Origin: Panorpa germanica | Lineage: Eukaryota > Arthropoda > Insecta > Mecoptera > Panorpidae | Direction of reading: 5' to 3' | DNA length: 64,000 nt | Assembly: GCA_963678705.1 (NCBI GenBank) | Contig: OY783212.1 | Coordinates: 1,674,001 to 1,738,000, forward strand | Shown: positions 40,001 through 49,080 of the stretch, one piece after another | Position numbering within the stretch: position 1 is the first letter of the stretch | How the letters are laid out: each line of letters starts with the position of its first letter | Program-made: the position numbers and the translations under genes | The notes under the pieces: generated by a model | What the model was told of the DNA's origin: nothing | The model's database searches: none | What the model saw: the letters and a program-made list of their open reading frames with translations, nothing else

Positions 40001-43000
40001 TATAAAAATGGAATTTAAATTTAAAATGAAATTCAATTTATACACAAAAGACAGTCGTCGCTTGTGACAGGGGTAAACTTTAGTTCATTCTATAAAACAG
40101 GCAGCAAACACACTGAAAGAAATTAAAATTAGGAAAAATAATATAAATATTATTTGAAATTGTTTGAGTTTTCGTTATTTTGTGTAAGTAATATGAAATC
40201 CTTATTTTTTGATTTCGTATCTTATATATTAATTTCGTTTTTTATTATTTTAAATAAATTAAATAAAATATTTTTCCTTATTTTATTTTTTTGACAAAAC
40301 CAGTTTTTCAAAAAGTAGGTTTTTGTCTAAACCTTAATAATAAAGGACTCATATATTTACAATATATTTATAAAAATTTCAGCAGGATCCCACTAATTGG
40401 TCTTTCAAGGACCTCATGTTCTTTCTCGCTAAAACATTTCCATTTATAAAGGAAGCTATTTCTGTCAATTTCAACTTTTATCTAAGTCCGAGTGTTATTT
40501 TTAAATCTGTTGAAAGTCAAGGCCTTAACATTCTCGTATACGGCTACAACTACGAGTTGGAGTATAATTTGTTTTGACTGTTGACAAAAAAATGAAAAGA
40601 TTAAATAAAAATGTTCTGTGATATCTGCTTATCGCTGTTGGAGACTAATTGCTTGTTGCATATTTACATAAATATAAATACGTACACATCCTTATTAAAA
40701 TAATCTGTTTTTTACGAATCTGTAATAAAATGGTCGATTTAATTCAAATGGATAACATTTCGCCATGATGATGATTGTTGCTGGTTGAGGGTTGTTGCTA
40801 AGAGATTCATTTATTTAAAAGATTGTCAACTTCGTTTAGTATCGTTGACACATTGGACTAACTATCTCTTAAGGTTCTGTGGAATTTCTATTAATGTTAT
40901 CTTAATTGAGTTGTTGTCTTAGGCTTCTTTTTTATAAAATGATACACTGATAAGGTTGCTTATCAGGATCTCAGATGTCCAGTTTCTTATTATGTTCAAC
41001 GTCTTCTTTTAGAAAGAAATATTGCCCCTTTTTTGGAACTTCCGGTACAGTATTGTTATTTTTATGTTCTATTGTGTGCTGTCTTTTAAAATGTAGCTTG
41101 TGCTATCGTAACTAATGTGAAGCCTGTGTATAAAGGATTATTGCTTATGACGACACAATGGGCAAGAGCATTGATACTTGATAAAGACTTCTGTGTCTTC
41201 AGTGTTTAATCTATATTTTTTAGGTTTGGTTGTTATCAAGTTAAGTTGATTATGTACATACATAATCAAATCTAATCAGGCAGCGATGTAGAATGCATAT
41301 ATGAGACTAAATAAATGAAATTTAATAGAAAATTATACAGTAGTTTATTAGCTATTATACACAAAAAAGGATCATAAGAGAAATCTCACACTGGATCAGA
41401 CTACTTGCAACACCAATTATTTTCAGCAGTCCCAACAAGTTGGGCTAGATGCGACAACTCTATAAAAGACCGGCGGTATTTTTATCTACCTACGTGTGAA
41501 CTACGGACTATTTCAAAACAGTAGTGTTATAACATTAAAATAAAAGTTTGTTTTCGTGAGAAAGTGTGCTAATGCGAAACAATTCCAATATAGCCTTCTT
41601 AAAGTAGATGGCATTGAAAAAAGTCTGATCCAGTGTGAAATCAGCCTAAGAAGAAAAATGTATAGAAATTCACCAACATTTATTTATCAATGTAATTATT
41701 ATTAGGAAACAAAATATGACAATACGCCATCATTATGTATAGTATACTTTACTGTTAAGTATATTTTATACATTATACTTAACAATTAATGCATCATACA
41801 GATTGGTGCTACATAAACATGGACATCCAACATTTATATATTTTCATTCAAAAGTAGCATTAGTGTACTAAATGTGTTGTACTATTTACGTACAGACTAG
41901 TGCGACATAAGGATGCGACACTAATAAAACCCTTACTTATGTTATTTTAAAAAATTCTAGGTAGTATTTTATGAAACAAAAATGTTTCAATACGAAGTTG
42001 GAACATCTACAGAAATTACGTTTTTGAATGTGATCTCGAACAAATGGGTTGAGTACCTACTCAGTCTCCAGTATTCATCATTGCATCATTGTGCGTTGAC
42101 GTTTTTTTTGGTTGTGTTTAGTAAATAAATAAAAACAATTGAAAATGATGTTTAAATGTACAAATGAAAACGACCTGAACAGTAGACCCTTGTCAATTCG
42201 TTCGAAATATGAAAGCTGCCGACGTATTAAGTTGCATGTCGCACTAATGAGGACGTGTTGTACAACTTCTTACCACAAATGTTTGAAGTTGCGTGTTTAT
42301 AGTCGCAGGTATGTGTACCATACTTAAGATTTAAATTAATAAAGATAAATTTGCTAAAAGAATCAGTTCAAGATTGCAGCAGTGCTTTATTTGCAGTAAA
42401 CAGGAAGTTAATGGCAATGTGGACCAAAAACAAAAAAGAATAAACTAATAGCAAAACTGAGATAGAGTTAAACATTCACGACTTAAAATGAGACAGAACT
42501 GAATCATGAAAAAAAAAACACTAATGTTGGCTCACATGCTGAAGACACGATTATCTTAAGAAAATTTATTTGCGTAGTCTTGTTTTTACAAAATGTTCAT
42601 ATGAAGTTGTCTCTATCTTTCTATAATAAAGACAAAATTGTCTTACGACAATCAATCAATCTACAATCAACAATCAATTAACTTACATATTTCTCTAGAT
42701 GCAATACCATTTAATACAATAATTTGACCGAGTGTATCATATATTATTACGTTATTTTTAATTTAATTTTTCATTAACTTGAAAGTTCTTGCTTGCGATA
42801 TTAACGCCATTAAGCCATTAAGCGCGCTCTGCTGCCACTCGTGGACATTTTGTTGTGTTTGTTATTTTTACGTTAAAAGTAATGACCTAAATTGTCAACA
42901 TCATGTCACATCGGGTCACCAAGAAGATGGCGTCTACATCAATTTAGCGCCTATCAATAGTCAAACGCTTAGATAACGCAAGAAACCTTGTGTTTTCGGT

Positions 43001-46000
43001 CGGCCGCAACCCGCGAGTCGCACGATGCGATATGTCAAATTTTCATCATTACAAATTAGTAAATATTAAACAAAATGAGTCGTGCTTGCGTAAAATATGG
43101 TACATCAAACACTGATACTGATTCCAATTAAACAGTCATTAATCAAGCGATGTTTTATTGATACTGTGATAGTGATTCGATTTGACATCCGTTGCTCCGT
43201 TAGTTTCGTTAATTGCTTTCATTTGTGCGTAGTTTATGTTTTTATTTTAGTATTTCTTATCATTTGGAAGCAAACGACCTTCATTTTTCGGCGTCTATAA
43301 TTTTTGTTTATGTAAATTGATTGAAAGAATTTATGGAGAAATAATTAGATAAGCTAATTGCAACGATACTAATTGGAGTGATATTTTAATGATTTCCATT
43401 TTCGTGTTTTTTTATTTTTTTTATTTCTGTATTTGGTTCATTTAGTTATACTGCCTACCTTAATTAAACTATTACTTAAGCACTTTTAAAAATGGTGTTG
43501 CGTGTTCGTGGTATTAGTGGGAAAGCAAAAGCTTTTGTCATAGTTTGCACTAGTCTATCGCACTTCAGAAAATCGCACGTTGATGTTTAATATTCTTATT
43601 CATTAGTATATATTCATTAATAAGTATTCTTTACAGATTAAGTTGTTTTATTTAGATAACGAAACAGTCAATCATTTTCGTTTTTTTTATACTAACGTAA
43701 GAAAAATATCAGTCAAGTAATTTTATTAGAAAATATACTTATTCGAATTTCATAAAAATAAAAAATGATGTAACTACATGTCAAACGTATTTGCCTCTCT
43801 TTCACTCACATTGCTCACTGTGCAAATGATTTGAACTTTATTTATAACATTTATCCTGTTCCAGAACGGATCAAATTTAGGATAATTACATATTGACAGT
43901 CTATATATAATTAAATTTACAATTTACAACATTCTACCGATGAAGCTATAGAAACAGCCTTACGACAACTACCTTAAGAAAAAGCTGACAGTTCTGCCCG
44001 AACCGAATGTGATTGCAACTGTGTTGTTAGTGAGAGAACGAACGTGTATACGAGAGAGAGCAAACACACTTTACACACTATTATGGTTTAATAATAAGAA
44101 AAATACCTATAGATTCAAATTAAAAATTACTATAATCCATTATAGTAATGGACTTTTGATTATAATATATTTATAATAATGATTGATATTTATAAAACCA
44201 TTATTGCACCCAGGTACTATGTTCACATATTAATTTTGACTGTGTATTTATCACAGCGTAACATTAACAGTAACTACAAACAATTTTTAAGAAATTGTGG
44301 AAGCTTTACAAAAATGTATACAGAGTATTTAAAATTTACTCATGGTATCTCTTTTTTAAACAAAGTACAATTACATTTTGAAAACACAGTCATTTACACA
44401 AAAATAACTGAATGAAGTAAAATTAAAAATTAAAAATCTGAAGTAAATACTTCAGCTTCAAATAACTTTGCACATAGTCAACTTTCCCATAATTAATATC
44501 CCATAAAATATCCTATATTAGTAATTCTATTTTCGATACACATATTTTAGGTAACACAAGAACATAAATGTTTGTTTATTCTTTGACTCATCTTAACACA
44601 CAACAAACACTCTACGAGATACATGTAAACAAATAACAAATAAGTTTAACGATCAGACTTTGCATTGCCCTTGTTTTCTATTTGTAGCGCTTTTGAGCAT
44701 AACGGGCCGGGTCCGAGTCCCGGTCCCGGTCCGGTCTAGTTACGAGGATCTTCATGTAACTCATAAAATGATGATTTACGAGTTGTAGTTAGTTACATTG
44801 TTGATATTTGGAAAACATTAAAATAACAGTGTCATTGTCAAATCGCAATTTGTTTCATTAAAGTAATACAATTAGGCTAGGTTTACATTATAGAATGTAA
44901 TTATAGGTGTATACCGTGTGGCTAGAAGCAGTAAAAAATGAAATCCGAAATGAGGCCTTCATTTGGAATAAGAATATCCAGTAAACAATTTGGTGAAGTG
45001 TTCCTTTTTATGACGTTTCTATAACTATTACACTTCAATTAGAGTTCGCATTAACTTTATCTTCATTTGTATTCCGACAGATGAAGTGGTTTCGCCATTC
45101 GTAGCAAATAAAATAGATATTTCATATGAACGACTTTGAGAAACTGAACTGTAAATGAACTCTTTCATGACAAAACAATCATACGCTTCTCCAATATGAT
45201 GTCAAAGTGACTCCAATATGTTCAAAAATGTTTGCTGGGTAGGCTAATGAGGGAAATGAATTGAATGGACTTTGTCGTAATATTACATGAGATATTAACA
45301 ATAACAGATAAAATAGTCATTCTAAATTATTAGCTTAATCATTAAAAAGGATTAAATGTTATAAAATAATAACTAATGTAGCATCCAATAATTTGCCATC
45401 TTTTTTATACAACAGAGATGCATACGAGTGTGTGTGTGATACGTTACTTACAACTAACAGTTTGCGTGTGCATCCCATCAAGATTATATTAGGGTTGTTG
45501 TGAAAAAAGAAAAATAATCTCAATTATTTATTTATTCTGTGACTTCATACGCAGAATTATCACAAGCGGCAAGAATGAAATTTAAATTTGATGTAGCTAT
45601 AACTCCATCAACTTTTGGATATTTAAAAAAAAGTGAAAACGTTAAAACTACAAGAGAGTGAACTCTAAATAAATATTTCGGTGTAAAATTGAATGCAAAT
45701 GGCTTCCTAATTCCACAGGCACTTTTCGCAATATATGGTAGTGTATGAAATAAAAATAATTATGTTAAATATAATACAATTAAAATAAAGTATTCTACTG
45801 ACTAGTAGGGCACACTAAGTACATTTAAAATAAAAACTAAAAATTAAAACTAAAGCAGTAGGTAGGAATGGGGCTTTAGAGAATATTGTTTTAACTTGCT
45901 CGTATAATTTTACTAAAACGACGTATCAAAAAAATAAAAAATCTATCTTATAAATGTGATGCAATTTAATTACCGTTTGCAGGAGCATCACAACTGCATT

Positions 46001-47412
46001 GATTAGTTTAAATGAAATGTCACAATTTTGATTAAATTATGTTATGCAATTGCATTAAACTATGTTTAGTGTAAACAAATTATTATTAATCAAATGAATT
46101 AGGTAAGAATTAAAGAGTATTCAAAAGTTTCCATTCATACAATTGAAATAATGTCATAAATTAATTCTTTTTCAGTGAATTATTTTTGATAAAATTACGT
46201 TTTAGCGTAATACATTCAAAAGGCATATAGCAAATCTTATTCGAAATATGATTGCTCTTGTGGTTCTCAAACCTTTACAATATATAATTAAATAAAAATA
46301 TTGTTTTGAAACTATCTTGCAACGGAATTTGAAAATTTCTATATATGGGTCGCTTTCTCACCATGTGTTTTTCTAAAAGACATCCTGAAATCAATGAAAG
46401 AGTCTGTAACGGACTTCCGTAATCCCGTTGTGTTTTATAAAGAGTAAAAAAATCTCTATAATTGGAGTATGCTGCTTCTAGAGAGTAATTAAAGTTATCT
46501 TCAGGATAGAATATCACCCCCCCCCCCCCTCCTCTAATAACGAGCTTTAAATTGTGTTTACTCAAAATCACAATAATTTAATAAAATTTATATAATTCTA
46601 AATGAATGACTTTTAAAAAAAATTTCTATAGCACTCTTTTTGCATTTTTGTTTTCTAAATTTTGGGTCAATACGGTTACTTCTTGTATTTTAGTGTTCTT
46701 AAATACGTAATACATAAAACGGCTAGCGTTATAAATTGTATCATTTTCATTTGTATCAATTGTGTCATTTGTAAATTGTCTGAGAAACATTTTGTAAACT
46801 TTGGCTGTTTCTAACATAACACGTGGTAGCAAAATATATCTTTAGTTTAGTTTAATTACAAACAGTGGCGTGCCATCAACAATGAGAAGTCTCTAAAGGA
46901 GCACAACAAGTAAACTATTTAATAAATATATAAAATTTAGTACACATAGAAACGTAACGATTTCCTATGTAATTGTTTATAAATCTATGGAAACAAGAAG
47001 TTATAAGAAGTTAAAATTCAGATAGATTTCTGCAACTGATTACAAATTATTGAGATATAAAGGACCATTCTCATCTCAGTTTTAATTTTTTTATTACAAA
47101 TGTTAGTTTGAGTTTATGAGTTTAAAAAATAAAAATAAAGTATATTATTACCGTACGACGAATAACATTGCGCACATTAAATAAAATACATTCAAAATAA
47201 AAACTGAAACTGTAGGTGAATGTGACTTAAGAATAGTAAAATACAGCGAACCCTCTCACATAACACGTGCCTTTTACAAAACACGTGAAATAGTCACTTA
47301 CTTCTTGTGGATAAAACGGAGCTTGCAGACTCACGCAGATCGCGTTGCAGAAGTCAGCTATGCTGATGACAATCAACGTCAGCCATTGTCGTCTCGTGTA
47401 ACCCAGTGCCAT
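33973..47412 (-). CDS. SLC18B1: SLC18B1-like MFS transporter (vesicular polyamine transporter family), 10 coding exons
   Basis: The exons, in transcript order, are 47412-47302, 39137-38968, 38895-38748, 38666-38480, 38392-38277, 38165-37972, 37900-37805, 37407-37239, 36195-36068 and 34051-33973. All introns are GT-AG and all phases agree, giving 1398 nt and 465 residues plus TAA. Family members are about 450-470 residues long. Visible marks: an N-terminal helix ending FYPQE; AEKKGAT directly after it, as in SLC18B1; a loop 2-3 motif GQYLNRVGPK (67-76); the antiporter motif C GLIVGPTVGG (153-162) in TM5; its C-half counterpart GAFAGPCISG (366-375); and a second motif-A-like GWMCDK (271-276). 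The tail after about residue 405 is hydrophilic and Ser/Arg-rich. Mammalian SLC18B1 exchanges protons for polyamines across vesicle membranes; the same role here is inferred. The start ATG has A at -3 and G at +4. The family call is firm, the substrate is not shown. Confidence 0.93.
34391..34580. mobile_element. Short foldback element of the 31.6-kb family, in intron 9
   Basis: AGAGTAAAACTCTTTGACAT, CCGCTTTATGG, ATATTATATCTTCTA and CTAAAATTCTCGGCGACTC match the 31.6-kb left arm in the same order. A perfect 21-bp inverted repeat (34461-34481 and 34531-34551, core GACTCAAAATCTGAAGAG) closes around a pyrimidine-rich loop. It looks like an internally deleted relative. Confidence 0.65.
34595..34750. 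repeat. Copy of the CCAGTAAACA element in intron 9
   Basis: CCCAGTAAACAATTTGG, CTCACAGTTCAGTTGATTAT and GACGAAACCACTTCACCTGT correspond to the 59-kb and 45-kb copies. Confidence 0.5.
34808..34981. mobile_element. hAT-type MITE with about 56-bp perfect terminal inverted repeats
   Basis: The ends read CAGAGATGTGCACAAATAG on both strands. The arms are identical for about 56 bp (34808-34863 and 34926-34981) and similar for another 25, leaving a short loop. The 8-mers outside are AGTATGAG and AGTACGAG, one mismatch, fitting a hAT 8-bp duplication. It has no coding capacity and lies in intron 9 of the SLC18B1-like gene. Confidence 0.88.
35390..35492. repeat. 42-bp tandem repeat, about 2.5 units
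   Basis: CAGATAGAATAGAATCTG starts at 35390, 35432 and 35474 (the last with one change), with GATAATTGTA(A/G)ACAAATGTAC between. The open frames across it repeat accordingly and are not genes. Confidence 0.85.
36068..36195 (-). CDS. SLC18B1: SLC18B1-like coding exon 9 (residues 398-440)
   Basis: It finishes the last helix (AFIIATFMFIDRRPRLF) and enters the hydrophilic tail. The donor is a weaker GTACGA at 36067, placed by continuity with exon 10. Reading through instead adds an unrelated tail of 53 residues to a stop at 35902, so a retained-intron isoform cannot be excluded. Confidence 0.82.
36340..36700 (+). mobile_element. LINE tail remnant in intron 8 (copy F)
   Basis: Purine-rich plus-strand sequence with broken frames reading MPEYPEKQEEIRMIARS and KLKHIKSSCRKKVESRVRLK, i.e. 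the post-RT region and Cys/His knuckle of a LINE related to copies A-C. It is antisense to the host gene. Confidence 0.55.
36870..37100 (+). mobile_element. Second LINE tail remnant in intron 8 (copy G)
   Basis: The plus strand reads RMIAKFRSSIVERASRYWG in one frame, the ARFRLGNExRxxRYW motif seen in copies A and C, followed by purine-rich, stop-filled sequence. It lies in the same orientation as copy F, about 170 bp beyond it, possibly one element split by a 3' UTR. Confidence 0.55.
37239..37407 (-). CDS. SLC18B1: SLC18B1-like coding exon 8 (residues 341-397)
   Basis: It encodes GHGMPNNIETYGLVSGLWTS, then TFALGAFAGPCISGALFDTI (TM11 with a motif-C-like GAFxGP) and TM12. The YGLVSGLW segment is a family hallmark. 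The donor is GTAAGT, phase 0. Confidence 0.93.
37805..37900 (-). CDS. SLC18B1: SLC18B1-like coding exon 7 (residues 309-341)
   Basis: A 96-bp exon encoding NLWVIVGGLVLHGFGISAQL and then VASFSDALNTAI across the next junction (TM10). The acceptor is CTATAG and the donor GTAAGT, phase 2. Confidence 0.9.
37972..38165 (-). CDS. SLC18B1: SLC18B1-like coding exon 6 (residues 245-309)
   Basis: It encodes FGLSPIILGLMFIINGGVYA, then the APVYGWMCDK loop and TM9 (FSGCILVAAGFMLIGPAP). It ends in codon 309 (GC, phase 2) before GTAAGT. Its GC content is higher than the flanking introns. Confidence 0.92.
38277..38392 (-). CDS. SLC18B1: SLC18B1-like coding exon 5 (residues 206-244)
   Basis: It completes Pro206 and encodes SMLKVLRIPGVFVCAMSIAA and TSLSIGFLSATLEPHLRV, i.e. 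TM7 with the FLxxTLEPHL segment. The donor is GTAAGT, phase 0. The loop leading into the C-terminal six-helix half falls at this exon's start. Confidence 0.9.
38480..38666 (-). CDS. SLC18B1: SLC18B1-like coding exon 4 (residues 144-206)
   Basis: It opens ASLETFFGLGLIVGPTVGG, the motif C of proton antiporters, followed by TM6 (PFAVLGSALFLSAIMTALVL) and an acidic loop (HDADTDPSENG). The donor is GTATGT, phase 1. Confidence 0.93.
38748..38895 (-). CDS. SLC18B1: SLC18B1-like coding exon 3 (residues 94-143)
   Basis: The acceptor is TTTCAG. The exon completes Gly94 and encodes LLDRVEGHAAFIGLSITIR and then ASFAIIAKEFPDNVATTF. The xFPxNVAT segment before TM5 is strongly characteristic of SLC18B1. 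The donor is GTAAGA, phase 0. Confidence 0.93.
38968..39137 (-). CDS. SLC18B1: SLC18B1-like coding exon 2 (residues 38-94)
   Basis: A pyrimidine-rich acceptor ending TTTTAG precedes AEKKGATAIEYGIVFGIFEL. The exon holds TM2, the GQYLNRVGPK loop and most of TM3, and ends in codon 94 (GG, phase 2) at a GTAAAT donor. The junction FYPQE/AEKKGA is typical of the family. Confidence 0.93.
39571..39895. repeat. Dispersed repeat, copy 1 (intron 1)
   Basis: TATATTATAATGTCCCAGGT, GAATTTTGTATGGTGGCTCG, GTATGGGCTAACTTTG and ACCAAATTTTGAAAA recur in order at 55493-55965. The 103-codon open frame here is not conserved in the other copy and is treated as non-coding. Confidence 0.7.
41185..41335 (+). mobile_element. 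Truncated copy of the same SINE family
   Basis: It shares TTCTGTGTCTTC, AGGTTTGGTTGTTATCAA, TACATACATAATC and CAGGCAGCGATG with the other copies and ends AAATAAATGAAATTTAAT. The promoter head is eroded and no target duplication is clear. Confidence 0.65.
41386..41638. mobile_element. MITE with 17-bp perfect terminal inverted repeats
   Basis: TCACACTGGATCAGACT at 41386-41402 recurs exactly in reverse at 41622-41638. AATC flanks both ends, possibly a 4-bp target duplication. It has no coding capacity and lies in intron 1 of the SLC18B1-like gene. Confidence 0.7.
43996..44085. repeat. Short dispersed repeat GAACCGAATG, copy 2
   Basis: CCGAACCGAATGTGATTGCA, then ACTGTGTTGTTAGTGAGAGA, align with 31285-31375 without gaps. 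Confidence 0.65.
44703..44740. repeat. GGTCCC-type GC-rich simple repeat
   Basis: GGGCCGGGTCCGAGTCCCGG and then TCCCGGTCCGGTC, a GC island inside intron 1 built from GGTCC units. Confidence 0.7.
44983..45243. mobile_element. Inverted-repeat element with CCAGTAAACA ends
   Basis: The left end CCAGTAAACAATTTGG and the reversed right end CCCAGCAAACATTTTTGAAC are alike. GATGAAGTGGTTTCGCCATT and GAAACTGAACTGTAAATGAA inside recur (reversed) in 59175-59370, and parts recur at 34590-34750 and 10545-10670. Confidence 0.55.
45790..45895. repeat. Third copy (partial) of the AAAGCCCCA repeat
   Basis: TTAAAACTAAAGCAGT and GGAATGGGGCTTTA at the right end match the 14.2-kb element. A related block with AATAAAAACTGAAACTGTAG lies at about 47150-47222. 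Confidence 0.45.
46517..46529. repeat. C13 homopolymer
   Basis: Thirteen consecutive C, a rare run in AT-rich DNA and prone to sequencing error. The open frame across it is not a gene. Confidence 0.9.
47302..47412 (-). CDS. SLC18B1: SLC18B1-like coding exon 1 (residues 1-37)
   Basis: The exon begins at ATG 47412 in the context AAAAATGG. It encodes a short charged N-terminus (TRRQW) followed by the first membrane helix and ends FYPQE before a consensus GTAAGT donor, phase 0. Reading through the donor reaches a stop after about 24 more codons. Confidence 0.9.
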
Positions 47413-47956
47413 TTTTACACTATATGTTCTTCACGTGTTAATTTAATAATTATCAATTAATTTATTGAACTTAGATTTAGCAAAAACAATGTTTTTTTGC
47501 AATAATTAGTCACTTTTAATTATGTTTTTGTTGCAATACGATTCGAAATTAATTTAGAGTTCTATTTATCACAAAAGCTAAAGGTTATACAAATAACGTC
47601 TATAGTATTTCACTTTTATGTACCAATTCAAATTACTGATAAGTCTTTCAATATACGAGTGTACGGAAAGTTCAAAACAAATCAACGAGAGATTTTAAAA
47701 TAAAATGTCACTTTTTCTTTAGGTAAGTTGTTTCGATTTTGAATCACGTTGAAAAATTACTCAAATGTTGTAAAATCAAATAATTTTCATAGAAGAATTT
47801 ACGGTTATTCATATTGGCACATTTTCTTTATATATTTTTGTTTGTTTTTTTGTATTTTATTTTCTTTTCTTTTATTTTATTCGAAACAGAGCACTTACAC
47901 GAAAGCAACCAATTCACTTCGACTGTTTTATTCAAACTAAATTTAAGGGTCGGTCA

Positions 47957-48007
47957 TTTATATCAGTCAGGCCAAGTCAGTACAGTTATTTGAACTAATA
48001 TGATTGG
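47957..48007 (-). promoter_or_regulatory. Possible core promoter of the SLC18B1-like gene
   Basis: On the minus strand a CCAAT (48003-48007) precedes a TATAAA (47957-47962) by about 40 bp. An ACAGTC initiator-like word lies roughly 30 bp further on. This would give a 5' leader of about 0.5 kb before the ATG at 47412. It rests on motif spacing only. Confidence 0.25.
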
Positions 48008-48629
48008 TCGTATGCTAATGATTGACAAGCAGAACAAAGGTCGCTGGGGTCGTAGAGTGAGACGGATGATTAATCTTTTTCTTTCTAATCTTTTTGAATG
48101 TTGTTGAAAGAAATTTTTTCTTGTTGATTTTTTTTAATCTTATATCTTAATATGTTATACTTCTATTAAATTTATGTTCAATCATTTTATATCCGTAACT
48201 TTATTGAAATATGTAGTAAATTTCACAGTTTCTTGTTTACACTTTGTAATATGTTTGATGTTGATGATGGTAGATGAAATCTTTGTTGTCTTTAGCTCAA
48301 ATTTTTCCAAAAACAATATATTTTTCTTATATCTTTCTTCTTTAATTTCTTAACCTGTCAAACGCTAAACTATCTTTTTTCACTAAATTAATTTCTAGTA
48401 CGTAGTAACGTTTCCTCAAGTTCAGGTTCAATAATATTTATTTTGCGTAAACAACTCATAATATTTTACACTATTGCATTAAATATAAAAACTTTTCTCT
48501 TCTCACTGCAAATATTTTCATTAACAATTTTTTCTCATCCCAATTTTACTCATTACTTTTAATTACAGTCTTTTTTAACTCTCTTATTTTTTAATTTTAA
48601 ATCTGGCAACACACAGCTGTGCACAAAAT

Positions 48630-48790
48630 GGCAGACAACCTAAACCTCGGTTTACACAGGAGATATACGTTCCAATGAAATCCGCGTAAGATGAAATCGT
48701 GTAAAAGGATTCATGCTGGAATTTTATTATAGTAGAATTGGGGATATGCTCCGCAACTATTAGGAAAAACCGTGTAAGATTAAAAAAGAA
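48630..48790. repeat. Repeat with CCTAAACCTCGGTTTACAC, copy 2
   Basis: It parallels 24655-24800 (ACGTTCCAATGAAATCCGCG, then AAATCGTGTAAAA). Its far end (AACCGTGTAAGATTAAAAAA) echoes the start in the same sense. Confidence 0.55.
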
Positions 48791-48959
48791 CTTTGTTATA
48801 CTTTTATTAATAACATTATCTGGTGTTGCCTTTCTTTTTATTAGAGATCTATTAGAGAAAACTAATCCTAAACAAATGTCCCGAAACAAACATAATTTAA
48901 GCCTCATTATAACCTGACCCTCATAAAGTTAGAAAACATAAAATAAAAAAATATTTTTG

Positions 48960-49080
48960 TAAAGCCCCATTTTCTATCACTTTTTTTTACTTTTCATTTA
49001 AGGGTAACCTTAAATGTAATTTTGAACTTGTAAAATCATGCGTCATGCGTCAGTAATATAAATTATTGTATTTAATATAA
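48960..49080. repeat. Second copy of the AAAGCCCCA repeat, reversed
   Basis: AAAGCCCCATTTTCTATCAC, AATGTAATTTTGAACTTG and GCGTCAGTAATATAA match 14236-14480 in reverse. Only one half is clear. Confidence 0.5.

Larger units (their letters stand above)
39138..47301 (-). other. Intron 1 of the SLC18B1-like gene (about 8.2 kb)
   Basis: By far the longest intron of this gene; introns 2-7 are about 70-400 bp. It holds an AT-rich dispersed repeat (39571-39895), a SINE fragment (about 41185-41335), a MITE (41386-41638), a short repeat shared with the 31-kb region (43996-44085), an inverted-repeat element (44983-45243), a MITE-related end (about 45790-45895) and a C13 run. No further conserved coding exon is visible. 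Confidence 0.75.

Noticed and set aside
46275-46571. 98-codon frame with a Gly run
   Set aside because: The Gly run is the C13 homopolymer read in reverse; there is no domain and no splice context.
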